From assembly GCF_030272615.1 (NCBI RefSeq), contig NC_081414.1:779874119-779938118 (forward strand): a DNA stretch of 64,000 nucleotides, written 5' to 3'. Made by a program: the position numbers and the translations under genes. This DNA is from Cryptomeria japonica (taxonomy: Eukaryota; Streptophyta; Pinopsida; Cupressales; Cupressaceae). The notes under the pieces were generated by a model. The model was not told where the DNA came from. It was given only the letters and a program-made list of their open reading frames with translations, and made no database searches. Positions within the stretch are counted from its first letter, which is position 1; the number at the start of each line of letters is the position of its first letter. Positions 46,221 to 58,543 of the stretch are shown here, one piece after another.

Positions 46221-47450
46221 TATTAGTAGTAACCAAGAATGAAGACTCAGTGGGGGGATGAATAAGTCTTCACTGGATAAGAAAAGTTAATCACAAAATA
46301 AATCTGATAAATTGCAATAATAGGATAGATAAGACAATTGAAAGCACAACACATAACACAAGGATTTTGACATGGAAAAAAGGGTTAAGAGAAAAACCAT
46401 GGTGGGAACCTACCCATAGTAAGATGATACTCTACAGTAGTATGTTAAAATATTACAATGGGGAATGCACATGCATTTAGGCACACTACTTAGACCTCAC
46501 TGCTCAAATATAATGGACCAGAAGGATACAACCCTTAGGGAAGTCTCACTGACTTACATTAAGATTCGAACTACAATCTAGAAGAAATGAACTGAAAGAA
46601 TAGCATCTCCAAATGCCTGATAATAGTTCTAGTTAATCACAAATGTCAACTCTGCAACACCAAATCTCTCCACAATCACAATAGAAAAGGATGAATCACT
46701 TGTTCACACATATACCACTCTTTGATAATGAAAACACAACATCAACACCTAAATTACATGAATATATCACCTATATATACAATTCATTAACCTTGATAAC
46801 AAGGTCGGCTAAAGCCTTAACCCTCAATTACAAATTTAAATCACATGATACAAAGATCAATCACCAGACCAATATAATTACTTAGATAGCATTGCATGGA
46901 CCTAAATCAAATTCCCAAATGCACAACTCCACCAAAAATCACGCCAATATCAACTGCAACACGCTGCACCACCAGTAAAATCACATAACACGAAAATCAT
47001 CACCGGTTTATAGAAAGCACCAAAAACTCACATAATTGATCAATGGAGATCGCCGAAATAAATAAGACATGATTAGGAAATGCTTAAAAGCATGTTATAA
47101 TCATTAAGAACAACTTCACCAATACTCCTTATCAAATCTTCATCGATCAACATCTGAAACTCAGGAATCCAACTAATTAACAACTATCATGAAGAAAGAT
47201 AACTTGTAGAGGACCAAATCATGATCCATCTAAAATGAAGATATACAAGATCATCCCAAGCAATATTGTAAAATCTCAGCACAAGATCTGATCACACCAG
47301 GATATACCGGAGGATAAATCAAACTCTACAAAATAGTGACAAATAAAACAACGCTACAAATCGGATAATAAGATCTTCCCAAACTGCAATACACAAGAAT
47401 ATGTTGACATCAATGGCAACAACATAACCTAGTAGCAACAATGACCAACA
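46221..47450 (-). repeat. 5' LTR of copia element 2
   Basis: 1230 bases ending CCAACA at 47450. The inner end is TATTAG in place of the expected TGTTA, a G-to-A change relative to the 3' LTR. Confidence 0.87.
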
Positions 47451-48339
47451 ATATCCAAAATAACTGTTCTATGATAAATTACTATTTTTTTATTGATAAT
47501 AACCTTATAATTTTATTAAAATATCATTTAATTTCACATTCAAGTTCAATAGATGGAAAAAATAGAACCACCCTTGCTAACCCTTACATTAACTCCCACC
47601 ATTACCTAGACAAAAAAAATAGACTCTGAATAATCAAAATTGGAGACATTGTCTAGTACCCACATTACATTTTAACCTCCCCCAATACATATTGTAAATA
47701 ATCAAAATTGAAGACTAGGGATTATAAACAAACCCTAAAATAAAAAATTCACAACAAAAACTTGCAAGCGTAGCCACTCCTCATAATTCATTCCTTCTAT
47801 TTCTTCACCACTAGTCTGGTCAGATCTTGAAGCCCTGACCTAACTTTGGGATTCTTTTTGCACATACATTCTCACTCCACCAATGTTTTTTCTTGCTTCA
47901 AGTCTCATGCATTCAAATACTCCTTCAAAGATACTCAACCCATTTGGTCTTCCACCCAATGTTCATCCAAGTATTCCCAAACACACTCTAGATAAGAAAT
48001 GGTTGTACATTAGTTTTAACATACCCAAACTACCTCTAGTCTCCATGGTGCACCAACAAACCAACACCATGATCTGCTATCACCAATATGACCATCATCC
48101 CACCATACTATTCTGGCCTCACACATTCATACATTCCTCTCAAGACCTCCTTCTTTGACACCAATTCCAAGCCCCATGGCATGAATATCGTGTAGTGTCC
48201 TAGACTATAATCCCTTAAATTTTTGTCCTTATTTGGGCCCTCACCTTGGTGTTCATCCTCTAAGGCCTGATTGAAGTCTTGATTCTACACACACCATGCA
48301 CCAAACTCAATATTTTCAACCTCTACACTTTCTTGCACA
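47451..48339. other. Spacer, no gene recognised
   Basis: One 91-codon ORF (47883-48158) has a Pro/His-rich composition and no recognisable domain. The right part may be the start of the gypsy LTR. Confidence 0.4.
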
Positions 48340-49311
48340 AACTTTGGCATCCCTAATTAGTCAAGATCAGAGTACCCTCACTCTGGTCTCCCAACCAGGG
48401 CCCATGTTTTGGGCCTCTCAATTGTAACTTGAAATGGATGGGAGCCTAAATCCCATGTCGGCTCATGTCAAAAAATTAATATGTTTTTCGACCAAGCATG
48501 TATAAAAGGAGGTCTGTCCCTCTCATTTTGATATCAATATTTAATTAATCAATCAATCACACATATCAAGCATTCATTCAAATTTAAGTGAGCAAGTAAT
48601 CAATCTCATTCCAAGAATTGGAGTACAAGTAAAGTAAAGATTCAAGAATTGGAGATGACATTCATGTTCTATGTTTTATGAATACATGACACCCTAATTC
48701 ATTGTTAATACAAATAAAACTTCATAAAAATGTATATCATTAGTGTCTTAGAAATTTTCATCATTTCCCTTAAAAGGAAATCATTTCCATTATAGAAATC
48801 ATTTACATTTTAATTCTATTTCATGGTTAATTCAAAAACTGAGGTTTGACAAAAGGCAAACCCCTATTCCTAGCCATTTTACCTTCTCTATTGTGTGTAA
48901 GAATAGGTACAGAGATGCAATTTTCAGAATCAACATCATTCATAGAGATGAATAGTTTCCCCTTTGGATGATGAAAAGTTTGGAGAACTAGAGCGATGGA
49001 CATAGATCCAAACACTCACATATTGCTCAGATCCAGGTTCGTAGCTCCATTCGACAACTGTATCTCATTTTTTATGCATAATTATTTTAAATTCAACACA
49101 TTTACCCTATTTTCAACATTTTCACTATTCAACCTAAAAAGAGGGAATCAATTCTTCACTAGTGAGTATAATCAGAATTCTTAGCCCTATCTTTGTTGGA
49201 TTGAAGCTAGTTCTATTGGATTCACCCCTCTTTAATGTAATTGGTCCCTAAGCAAAAATTAGGTGTTTTGCTACATCATTGGGTGAAACCCTAATTTTTC
49301 ACCATATTACA
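48340..49311 (+). repeat. Gypsy-type LTR copy 3
   Basis: It matches copies 1 and 2: TATAAAAGGAGGTC at about 48500, GAGCAAGTAATCAATC at about 48590 and GAGGTTTGACAAAAGGCAAACCCC at about 48840, ending in TTACA at 49311. A gypsy gag follows about 500 bases downstream, so this is a 5' LTR. The left end is approximate. Confidence 0.7.
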
Positions 49312-49825
49312 TTTTGGTGAGCCTGATGACTTGCTTATTAATTTCTAATTTATGCTTTTAGATATGATTGTTCATGCATTTTCAAATTCAAATTTACATT
49401 TGCAAATTTAATTTTCAATTGAATTTCATAGGTTTAGAGGTTAAATTCATAAAAAACCTAACTTTTAATTCTAAAATTGAACTTTGGGGTCATCTAATTT
49501 GGATTAATTATTTCAGATCTGATTATTCATTGAATTTAAAATTCAAAGGTGCACTCACAAATATAATTTTCAATTGAAATACATAATTTTAGTGGTTGAT
49601 TTCACCAAGACCCTAATTTTTAATTCTAAAATATACTTTTGAGTTGCATAATTTTTCAGATCAATTTTTAGATATGATCTTTATGATATGTATCTTATGA
49701 TCTAGATGCATTTTTATTTCAAATTTACACATTTAATTGCTTAAATACTTGGTTAATCAATCAATTTTATAATAAAATACATTGTTTAATTATAATTTTT
49801 AATTTCAAATTCAAATTTCCCTACT

Positions 49826-50729
49826 TTGTGCATGAGTTTTACTACCATTAGTCCTACCTATAGTATTCCTTTGAGAAGAAGTTGTATGATTAAGGCCTCC
49901 CAAGATTTAATTACTAAGAATATGGAGCCTAATTTAGATAACTTGTTTCATGAAAATATCGGTGGTTCCTCTAATCCAACAAATGATGCCATATTTTCCT
50001 CATTCTTTTCATAGTTCTCATAATGTGGATGAATCACTAACTATGGTTTGCATTGATCAATTGGATAACATTGTCATTGAATTTAAAAAATTTCAACAAT
50101 CGACGAGTCAACAATACCCAAAAAGTGAGGAAATCAGACATTGATTGAAGGATTAAAAATAATGGTTCAAAGTCATAAAATTGGTGTTTATTTTCTACCT
50201 AGCCTAACTTATATTGTTGACACTAATATTATGCCTATCAAAAGTTGTACCGAAGTCCCTAGTTACACTCAAGCTACTATTCAAGATAATCATTATATTC
50301 CTATTCTTACATTGTTGCCTAGTGTGCCTACTTTCACATCTTTTATCATGACTACTTCCACACAAATTATTAATCCTACACATGCTATTCAAGGGGGAAA
50401 CTATTTTAATCAAAATTCTTCTATACCTCCTTTTGTGAATATTCCATTTATAATCCAATCATCTCCCATATCCACATATCATAGTGTTCCATACCCATAC
50501 TATCAACTTCAACCTATATACATCAATGTTACTCCTCCATCCCAATCCAATATGTCTAATTTCAATCCATCCACCAAAGCAACCATCAATAACTTAGCCC
50601 AAACTATTTTATCCTTACAACAACAACTAGCTTTTATTACACAATCTAAGTTTAATATGCACACATTTCATGTAGCAAGCCCATTATATGATAATATTGT
50701 CAATGGTATCCCTTATAAACATATGAAAG
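49826..50729 (+). pseudogene. Gypsy gag, 5' part (left of solo LTR)
   Basis: Overlapping frames 49826-50014 and 50141-51043 carry the N-terminal part of a gypsy gag. They are rich in Thr, Ser, Pro and Gln with a glutamine-rich stretch around 50600-50650, and are interrupted by frameshifts near 50010-50140. The gag continues beyond the solo LTR at 51592, and the join at the GAAAG duplication restores one frame leading into the conserved gag core. Confidence 0.7.
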
Positions 50730-51586
50730 TGTTGGCATATGGACACTCCAATGAGACATTGTGTGTGATTGAAGGTTTTGTCATTGATGGCAACCTTGCA
50801 ATCCTATGGCACCGGCAAAGCATTACTCAGGCAACCTTGCAATCCTATGGCACCGGCAAGACATTATACCGGCAAAGCATTACTCAAACAAAACAGTGCT
50901 CCGACATCAACAAAATCAATCTACACCGGCACAGAAGATGTACACCGGCACAAAAGGAAATATGTATACCGGCACAGAGGCCGACAGGATTTTTGATATG
51001 TAATATTTTGTTTATCATTGTAAGCCGACTTGGCAAATTGTAAAATGACTCTTGTATATAAAAGAGATCATTGTAGGCTTTTGTAGGATATGGATAGAAA
51101 GCAATAAATAAATTATAAGGCAGACCTAATGTGCGAATTGTAGGTCATGGGTATATGTAAAGAACAGAGCAAGAACCGGTACTGAATCTGGCATTGAAGA
51201 TGCTATTGTAAAGCAGTACAGAATATTGGATTTGTGTAAATCCTCATTGTAAGTCAGTGTGACTTCTTATTGAGCATTGAGCTCTAGGCAGTTGGCCTTC
51301 CTGCATGTGCAGGCCCCTATTGTAAGTAATATTCTCTTATTGGCCAGTAAGTGAATATTGTGGGTCACAAATCCCACCGAGGTTTTTCCCACACCGGGTT
51401 TCCTCATTAAACATCTTGTGTTATGGTGTTCTTTTCATATGGATGCTTTTGATTCTGTTATTTGCATTAATTATTGCATACCGGTATACTGTTACTTTAT
51501 ATTCTGCATATTCAGTTTTAAGAAAATACATTACCGGTCAGATAATGATTCACCCCCCCCTCTCAGTATCTGTGGGAACCCTAACA
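50730..51586 (+). repeat. Solo copia LTR inside gypsy gag, TSD GAAAG
   Basis: An 857-base unit starting TGTTGGCATA and ending CCCTAACA, with GAAAG at 50725-50729 and 51587-51591. It holds a 41-base tandem duplication (50789-50829 and 50830-50870) and at least six ACCGGCA words between 50810 and 50990. It ends with the CACCCCCCCCTCTCAGT pattern typical of the copia LTRs here. Confidence 0.95.
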
Positions 51587-51591
51587 GAAAG

Positions 51592-52573
51592 TCCATCAAT
51601 TAGAGATTTACACTAGAAAAAGTGATCTCTTGATCCATGTGAAAATATGCCAAACTTTATTTAGTGACTTTTCTCATGATCGAAGACATGGCTAAATTGT
51701 TCACTTGAACCTTTAGGGATAAAGCTTTGCAATGGTATTGTTCTTTTCCTCCTTACTCTATTACATCATTCCAACAATTAGCTAATGATTTCATTAAACA
51801 ATTTCACAATAATATTGGTCCTAAAATTACTTTGACTGATTTGATTCATTCTAAGCAAGATGTTAAAGAAAAAGTGGACATTTTTGTTGGTAGATATAAA
51901 CATTTGTATTTCCAAATTGCTTATCCTATTCCTTATCAAGATATTCAAAGAATTTCTATTGCTCATTTATAAAATTACATTAGGTATAAGCTTTTTTTTT
52001 TGTTTACTTCCTTTTTGTAGTTGTGCATAGCGCCTCATAATTATCAGCTTCTTGAGTGAATCAATTTGAATCTTCTCCTTCAATGGCTCTAGTTGATAAG
52101 AATGCTCGAGTGCTCAATAATCTTTTGTGAATATTAAATGGACTAAGGGATAAATCAAGTTCCATAACAACATCAATACTCAAGTGGCAACCATGAAATT
52201 AGGTGCGACCACTTTATCCAAATACTTTAGAAAATACTTTACTCCAGTTTCTAGGTCTTTTCATAGCATACAACACAATTGATAAATGAAAATATGTTGA
52301 AACTTCCTCCCATCAAGCCAATTGATAATTATAAACCTTTTCTACCTTATCATGATCCCCAAGCCTTTTGGTAATATCATCATCAATTTAGTCATGACAT
52401 CAAGAAGTGTTATTCCTTAAGGAGTAGGATTCAAGACTTTATTAATAATAATGCCATATCTATGATTGATGTGATTGACAAAGGAAACAAATTCGTAGCT
52501 CCTCCTAATCAAAATATTCAAATCTTTACTAATCCTCTGCCTTCCAATTCTACTAGTGTGGTGGAGCCTTAGC
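51592..52573 (+). pseudogene. Gypsy gag, 3' part (right of solo LTR)
   Basis: The gag core is clear at 51700-51970: ALQWYCSFPPYSITSF followed by FIKQFHNNIGPKITLTDL and a Lys/Gln-rich helix, typical of retroelement capsid domains. After a decayed stretch the C-terminal part (about 52320-52573) has a degenerate His/Cys cluster (HHQFSHDIKKCYSL) and ends in TAG. Several frameshifts and stops are present. Confidence 0.75.
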
Positions 52574-52589
52574 ATCTTGTATATATATG

Positions 52590-53770
52590 AAAATAAGATT
52601 GTTTGTCAATTGAGGTACACACAATAGATCATTTAAGGTTCCAAACCCTAATATCAATAGATCCCTTTTTAATTACATTCATATATGTATGAAATCCTAT
52701 TAAAATCAATGGTATGTTACAAGGGTCAAATGAAGAGAACATAGACTATAAAGATACCATATGATGAGAAGCCCTTGAATCTAGAAGCCATCTCCTTAAA
52801 TCATGACTTGGAGTAGCACAAAGGGCTTGTCCTTTACTTGTCCCAAAAGTGTGACTCTTCCCCTTATCAAATTATTTTTCTTTGGAAGAAAAAGCTGAAA
52901 TAGACATTCTCAAAGGCACATTGCTTCTATTATTCTCAAGAAGATGCTTCAATTCATTAATATCCTTATTGTAAAAATGATATTCTTCATATCTTAACTT
53001 CTTACAATACATACAAAAAATATTATCCTTCTTAGATAATTCTCTCTTAGGGGAGGAAATAGAATCTGTTTGTTGAGGAGAGGAAGATTATGCCCTATCC
53101 TTCTATGGCATTGGTTTTGATTGCTTCTACTTCTTGTTGGTACCCTTCTCATAATTATCCACCAAAGCATGCAACTTATATGACTTGATAATGCCAATTA
53201 TGTTCGACTTTTCTTGTTCAAGCACCAAAAGTTTAGTGAATAAATCAAAGGATGGTATAGTATAGGCACCTCTAATTATAAATTGATGAGTGTGGAAACT
53301 AGAATAAAAGTTGCATATTTGGAAGGAAGCTTCCCCAAGAAATTAAAAAAAGAACAATTGTGCATCCTTCATTTCAATGCCACAATCCTTGAGTTGTACT
53401 ATCAGCTCATTTTCATTAGTAACATAGTCTTGGATTGTATCAAAATTACTGGGATCTAAATTTAGGATATCACTTTAAAGTGCGTGTCCTCTAATGTAAT
53501 CAACTTGACCATACAATTGACCAAGTTTATCTCAAGCTTTATTTATTCTTTTATACTTCTCAATATGAAAGATAATAGCGAGATATATATTTTCTCAAGA
53601 CCCGAAGAGTCATAAAGAACTTAATGATTTATTTAATTTTCATATTAGCATCAATATTAGGATTTGAGGGTTCAAAAATTGTTCCATGAACATAATATTT
53701 TAAATCTTTTTCCATTAGTTTACCCCACGCATTAACTTTTCAAGCTGCATAATTATGTGGAGTAAAAGAG
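52590..53770 (-). pseudogene. Copia gag and protease remnant
   Basis: On the minus strand a copia-type gag can be followed from about 53770 (AWGKLMEKDLKYYVHGTIFEP) through LNLDPSNFDTIQDYVTNENE near 53430. It runs to a protease segment WLLDSRASHHMVS at about 52780, with the active Gly changed to Arg. Frameshifts and stops are numerous. Its sequence differs from the three long copia elements, so it is another family. No LTR was found for it; 53770-54300 to the right may be its leader. Confidence 0.7.
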
Positions 53771-54300
53771 GAAATTTTGGAGAATCTAAAATTAAAAATC
53801 AAAAGAGCACAAAAGGAGAGGAGCACAAGGACACAAGACACCCCCAAAATTCCCTCAATCAAAGAACCCCTCAACATAATGATGATTTGGAAATTTATAC
53901 TTAGTGCTTGTAAAATGACTACTTATAAAACCAGAAAAAGTGGAATTTTGTTTTGAATATTTATAACCACCTCAATTCGGATATATAAAACTAAAATTAC
54001 TAATGTAGAAAACCAAACAGAGATCCAAGCATTACAATTGCAAAAAATAATCCAAATAAAGCCATGTTCTAAAAAAATAAGCCAAATAAAGTCATGTTCT
54101 AAAAGTGAAATTTCTAATCATAGCGACTATAAATGTGTGAGACTTCACCTTGTGATTGTAACTATGAACCATATGCTACTAATATGTTTTTAGGTGATTG
54201 AAAGTATTTTATAGATTCTCATCTAATAATTCCAAATATCACAAGAGAAAGACCCTCTAGTCTTTGTCACTGATAAGCTCGTGTAGAGAGACCTCTAAAT
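53771..54300. other. Spacer with a short tandem duplication
   Basis: Two 29-base units reading AA(T)CCAAATAAAG(C/T)CATGTTCTAAAA lie at about 54048-54105. No gene was seen. Confidence 0.5.
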
Positions 54301-54304
54301 ATGG

Positions 54305-56886
54305 TCATTCGACCTCAATGGACAAGATGTCTTCAACACCATAAAGAACTATATAGGGAGTAGTTTCAATAGGTGTGTGAACACTTGTGTGATAGTTCCA
54401 TAGTGCAAGATTAAGTTGGATGTTCCAATTGTGGCCAACATCATTGCCTACCTTTCTAAGGACTGAGAATTGTTTTATTAGATGCCTCAACTTGACTATT
54501 ACCTTGGAGGTAGTATGGAGTATAAAAAAGATGATGGCTATGGAATTGGTCAGAAGGCTCATGAAAATCCTAATTTTTGAAGGGACGCACATTGTCTATG
54601 ATGATGGAAAGGGGAACACCATATTGAAAAATGATATAATTATGGAAGTAAGATACAATCTACTTATCAGTGACTTGGGTGAGAGGGATGACCTCAATCC
54701 ACCTTTTGAAATACTTAGTGGTTGTGATAATGAATTTATGGCCATTGAAGGATGAATCTTTCCCATGAGATCAAGTACGCACTTACAAAAGGGCCATGGT
54801 GTAGTGATTGGTTGAAGTTCCTATGCTAGTGCATGAATAAGGTCTCCATGAATATGACACTTCTTACGTTTCCTAACAAATTGGTATGACTACTCTTTCT
54901 CCATTATAGTCCAGTAGTAACCAGTCCTCATTAGTTTCTTAGCTAAGGTTGGACCACTAGAGTGAGCCCCTCATATACCTTTGTGGAATTCACATAATGT
55001 GATTTGAGCTTTATCACTCTCTAAACATCTATGAAGAGTACCATCATGACCCTGTTAGGTCGAGTGTGTTAGCTATGATGATGTAGAAGGAGGATTGGTA
55101 GATGAAGGAATGATATTAGTTATTAGAAAGATTAGGTGGAAGGATATTATCATGAAGCTAGGTGAAAATTTCATCATACCAAGGGGAATCGGGACCAACA
55201 ACACATATTAATTATGCTGGAGTGATCTCCAATATAGGGACCAAAACATTATCCACCAAGAACACGTCCAATGGATCTCATTCTATGGTATGTTGATCAA
55301 GGAAGCAATGGTTGCCATAGCCTTTGCAGCTCAATTGATCTCTCTTGGTAAACACTTAAAGAATATCTTTGTAAAACTTTTCTTGAAGTCATCTACCATT
55401 TTATTGTAAGGCATTAGTTTTTCATCTTTGGTCTGATAAACATCACTTTTTTGACAAAACACAAGTGCAGAGTCTCCAAAAATATTAAGTTCATGGATAC
55501 TCCACTAAACTGTATTTCATAGACTTGTTGTCAATGCATCATATTTTTAAATATTGTCTAGGCAAGGAAATGGTAGCTGATATGATTTAGGAATAGAATC
55601 CCTTTGAGGTATGATGAAGAGTATGCCTACTCCTACTCCATGTTGTTTATATGAACCATTAGTTTAGTTTCCATAATCTTGATTTGTTCACTACGAAGAT
55701 GGATTCATTTGAAAATTTTGATACGGTAGGAGAATCATCAATCATTGGTGCATTCGCGAGTTGGTCCATAATTACTTGTCCTTTGATATATTTTCTATCC
55801 ACACAGTCAGTGATAATTCACTTAACACCATGATCTATCTAACTAGCCTGCCTATGAGAGTTGCTTTGTTGAGTAAATATTTCAATGCATAAATTCTTGC
55901 TACAAGCTTTGTCTTGTGAGATAGCATGTAATGATGCAAATTCTATGAAGGAAAGATCACAGTAAGGCAAGCACTCTCAATTGGAGTGTAATTAAGCTCA
56001 TATCCAATTAATGTGCAACTGATGCAGTGGATGACTTGTTCTTTTATTTCATGATCATGTTGTGCCAATAGAGCCCCTAATGATATGAATGTTTCTAATA
56101 TGTATAGTTACAATGGTTTTCCTTGGATTGGTGGCATAAGCAATGGTTGATTCAAATAGTCTTTGAGATACTGAAAATCTTGTTGGAATTTTTCATTCCA
56201 CTTAAACTTGATTTTCTTGTGAAGTGAAACTTGAAACTAATGACACTTATATGCAAGCTGTGATATGAATCTACAAATTGATTGGAGATAAAATGATTTG
56301 TGTTCTTAGGAGGAGGCATATGTAATATTTCTTCAACTTTTGTTAGATCTGCTTCAATACCTCATTGTGAGATAATATATCCTAGGAGTTTCTCAGAAGT
56401 ATCTCTAAAGACACACTTCTTGGGATTCAATCTAACTTTGTATTTTTCCAAGTGATAAAAAACCACTGATAATATGTCCAAATATTATTCCCTTGTTAAT
56501 GATTTTCCTTACAGATCATTTGCATCATCTTCCATGGTGACATGCATGAGGTCATAAATAATTATTGTTATGGCTCTCTGATATATGGCACATGTATTCT
56601 TGAATCCAAAAGGTATGAAATTACAACAAAAAGTACCCCACATACATGTGAATGTTGTCTTGTGGTCATCTTCAAGTTCTATCTTAATCTGATATTATCT
56701 AGACAATCCATCCATAAGTGATGACACAACATGGCCTATTGTGAGATCAAAGATTAAATAAATGTTTGATAATGGAAAGTCATCCTTGGTACATGCCTTG
56801 ATTATGTCTCTAAAATTAGTACATATTATTATGTTTCCGGTTTGTTTTCTAATAGGTACAAGATTAGATATTGTTGATTCTGATAC
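54305..56886 (-). pseudogene. Gypsy pol: reverse transcriptase, RNase H, integrase
   Basis: On the minus strand from 56886 downward there is a gypsy reverse transcriptase (NLVPIRKQTGNIII, KDDFPLSNI, WGTFCCNFIPFGFKN, LNPKKCVFRDTSEKLLGYI). Its catalytic YxDD position reads DAND. An RNase H region follows (IHELNIFGDSALVF near 55490). The integrase has its zinc-finger region near 54900, an Asp in SIIIDN (about 54600) and ALWNYHTSVHTPIETTPY near 54350. Frames change repeatedly. The start of the reverse transcriptase was cut by insertion of copia element 3. It is opposite in strand to the gypsy gag at 49.8-52.6 kb. Confidence 0.82.
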
Positions 56887-56890
56887 TAAT

Positions 56891-58473
56891 TGTTATTGGC
56901 ATTATGTGAACTGACATGAAGACATAATGATATTGTATGTTGTCATTGATGTCAATATGAGACATGGTGAGAACCGGCACATGTGATAGGTGAAGAGAGA
57001 GGAACCGGCATATGTATGAACCAGTTTATATGCCAAAGTGAAGCGGCACATTTGTTCAAGGTGAACTAGCATGTAGCTATGAGAACCGGCACATGAAAGC
57101 ATTGTATGGCTACCAGTTGGTAGGTAGCTTCCACTTAAGGGTTTCCAGTTGGAGCAACTCAAGTGACTCAATCGGTAATCTTTGTATGATGAGTTAGCAA
57201 TATGATGGAGGACAGATCATGTTGCCACATAAGCTCTGTGCGCGTGAAGGATCTTGCATGAAGAAGACTATTCCTATCCACCTCAAGAATGTGCAAAGTT
57301 TGTCAAACGGTGATAATGCGTGATGGGTTATCAACCGCCATGAAAACGGTGGATAATGGACGATGGAGAATGTCTTGAGATCGATTCAAGATTGTTGTAT
57401 TTAATGCAGTATGATTCAATGGTTAGGATCGAACTGCTTGAATTGCTTAACCTAACAGGTTTAGGGTTTAGGGTTTTTGCTACCGACCTGTATGTTTCCT
57501 ATAAGGTCGATGTTGTGTTTCTTTCTAAAGTTGTTGGCAAAAGTTGTGAGTGTGTATCCAAGGGAAGTGATACGTGATTCTTGCCAGACCAAAGGAGAGA
57601 AGAGATATCTAAAAAGTGAATGTGCAGAAGGTGAAGAGGAGCCAAAACAGATCTACATTAGCATTGAGTACTGTTAACAGATCATTGTAATACCTATTGA
57701 TCTCTAATGACTTCAACAGTTGTTAAATCCCCTAACAGGGTAGCCTTAATTGGCTTGATTCAAAATCCCTTAAATTGAGTGGTCTTAACCGGCTTGTTTC
57801 AAAATCCCTTAACTGGGTAACTCGAGGCTAATGAGTTCTGAGAAGCTAGAGAAGCTTAGGAGATCCTTTCAAATATTGAGTACTTAAAATCCTCTAACAA
57901 GGTGACCCTACCGGGTTTGACCTTTAACCGGGTGATCCCTAACAGGATCGGTTCCTACCAGAACCTATTGTAATGTTCTTAACCGAACAAGGCTCCTAAC
58001 AGAGCGAACTTCTAAAGAGTTCAAAAAGCAGCTTGTGGGTATTCAACCCCACTGTGGTTTTTCCCAGTTGGGTTTCCACATGAAAAAAATGTGTGTCACG
58101 TGAAATGCATTTGTTTTGTGATGCTTTGTTTTATCTATTATGCACATGAAGGTTCTATGTTTTATGCCTGTCTATAAAACATATTGAACTCACTGTTGTT
58201 AAGATTTGATGGTTAAGTCTACTAGTTCATGCATGTGAATATTATGATAATGTGGTATTGAGCTAAGAGAAAAGCTTATTGGGTGATCGGTTCATGACTA
58301 ATTGAGCTATACTGGATGTTACCAGTTGCACTCTGTTTTATCGGTATCTCTATTTATCAGTCATTTGGAGTATTTGCTGCCAAACTGGTTTTGGACTATA
58401 TTTGTGTTTGTACTGATTCACCCCCCACCTCTCAGTACCAGTCTGGTACTAGTGGCTCATCATTGAGTTATCA
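56891..58473 (+). repeat. 5' LTR of copia element 3
   Basis: A 1583-base LTR starting TGTTATTGGC and ending TTATCA, two bases before the PBS. It contains many AACCGG words and tandem-like runs of CCCTTAA(C/A)(T/C)GGGT-type segments (57730-57990). Confidence 0.9.
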
Positions 58474-58475
58474 AT

Positions 58476-58487
58476 TGGTATCAGAGC
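58476..58487 (+). other. Primer-binding site of copia element 3
   Basis: TGGTATCAGAGC, a perfect 12-base complement to the 3' end of plant initiator tRNA-Met, two bases after the LTR. Confidence 0.95.
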
Positions 58488-58543
58488 ACCTCCAGGTCCT
58501 CTATGTTGTAAGCCTAACCGCTTGACAAAAAGATCCTAGACAA

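Larger units (their letters stand above)
40544..47450 (-). mobile_element. Ty1/copia element 2, full-length but dead
   Basis: A 6907-base minus-strand element with LTRs at 40544-41783 and 46221-47450, a PBS at 46207-46218, gag, protease, integrase, reverse transcriptase and RNase H, and a polypurine tract at 41785-41796. No clean target duplication is visible: the left flank is TAACT and the right flank ATATC. That suggests mutation or inter-element recombination. Many stops break the ORF. Confidence 0.9.

Noticed and set aside
56881-56892. TGATACTAATTG resembling a minus-strand primer-binding site next to an LTR start
   Set aside because: The same bases read as gypsy reverse transcriptase on the minus strand, and copia element 3 has its real PBS at 58476; taken as coincidence.
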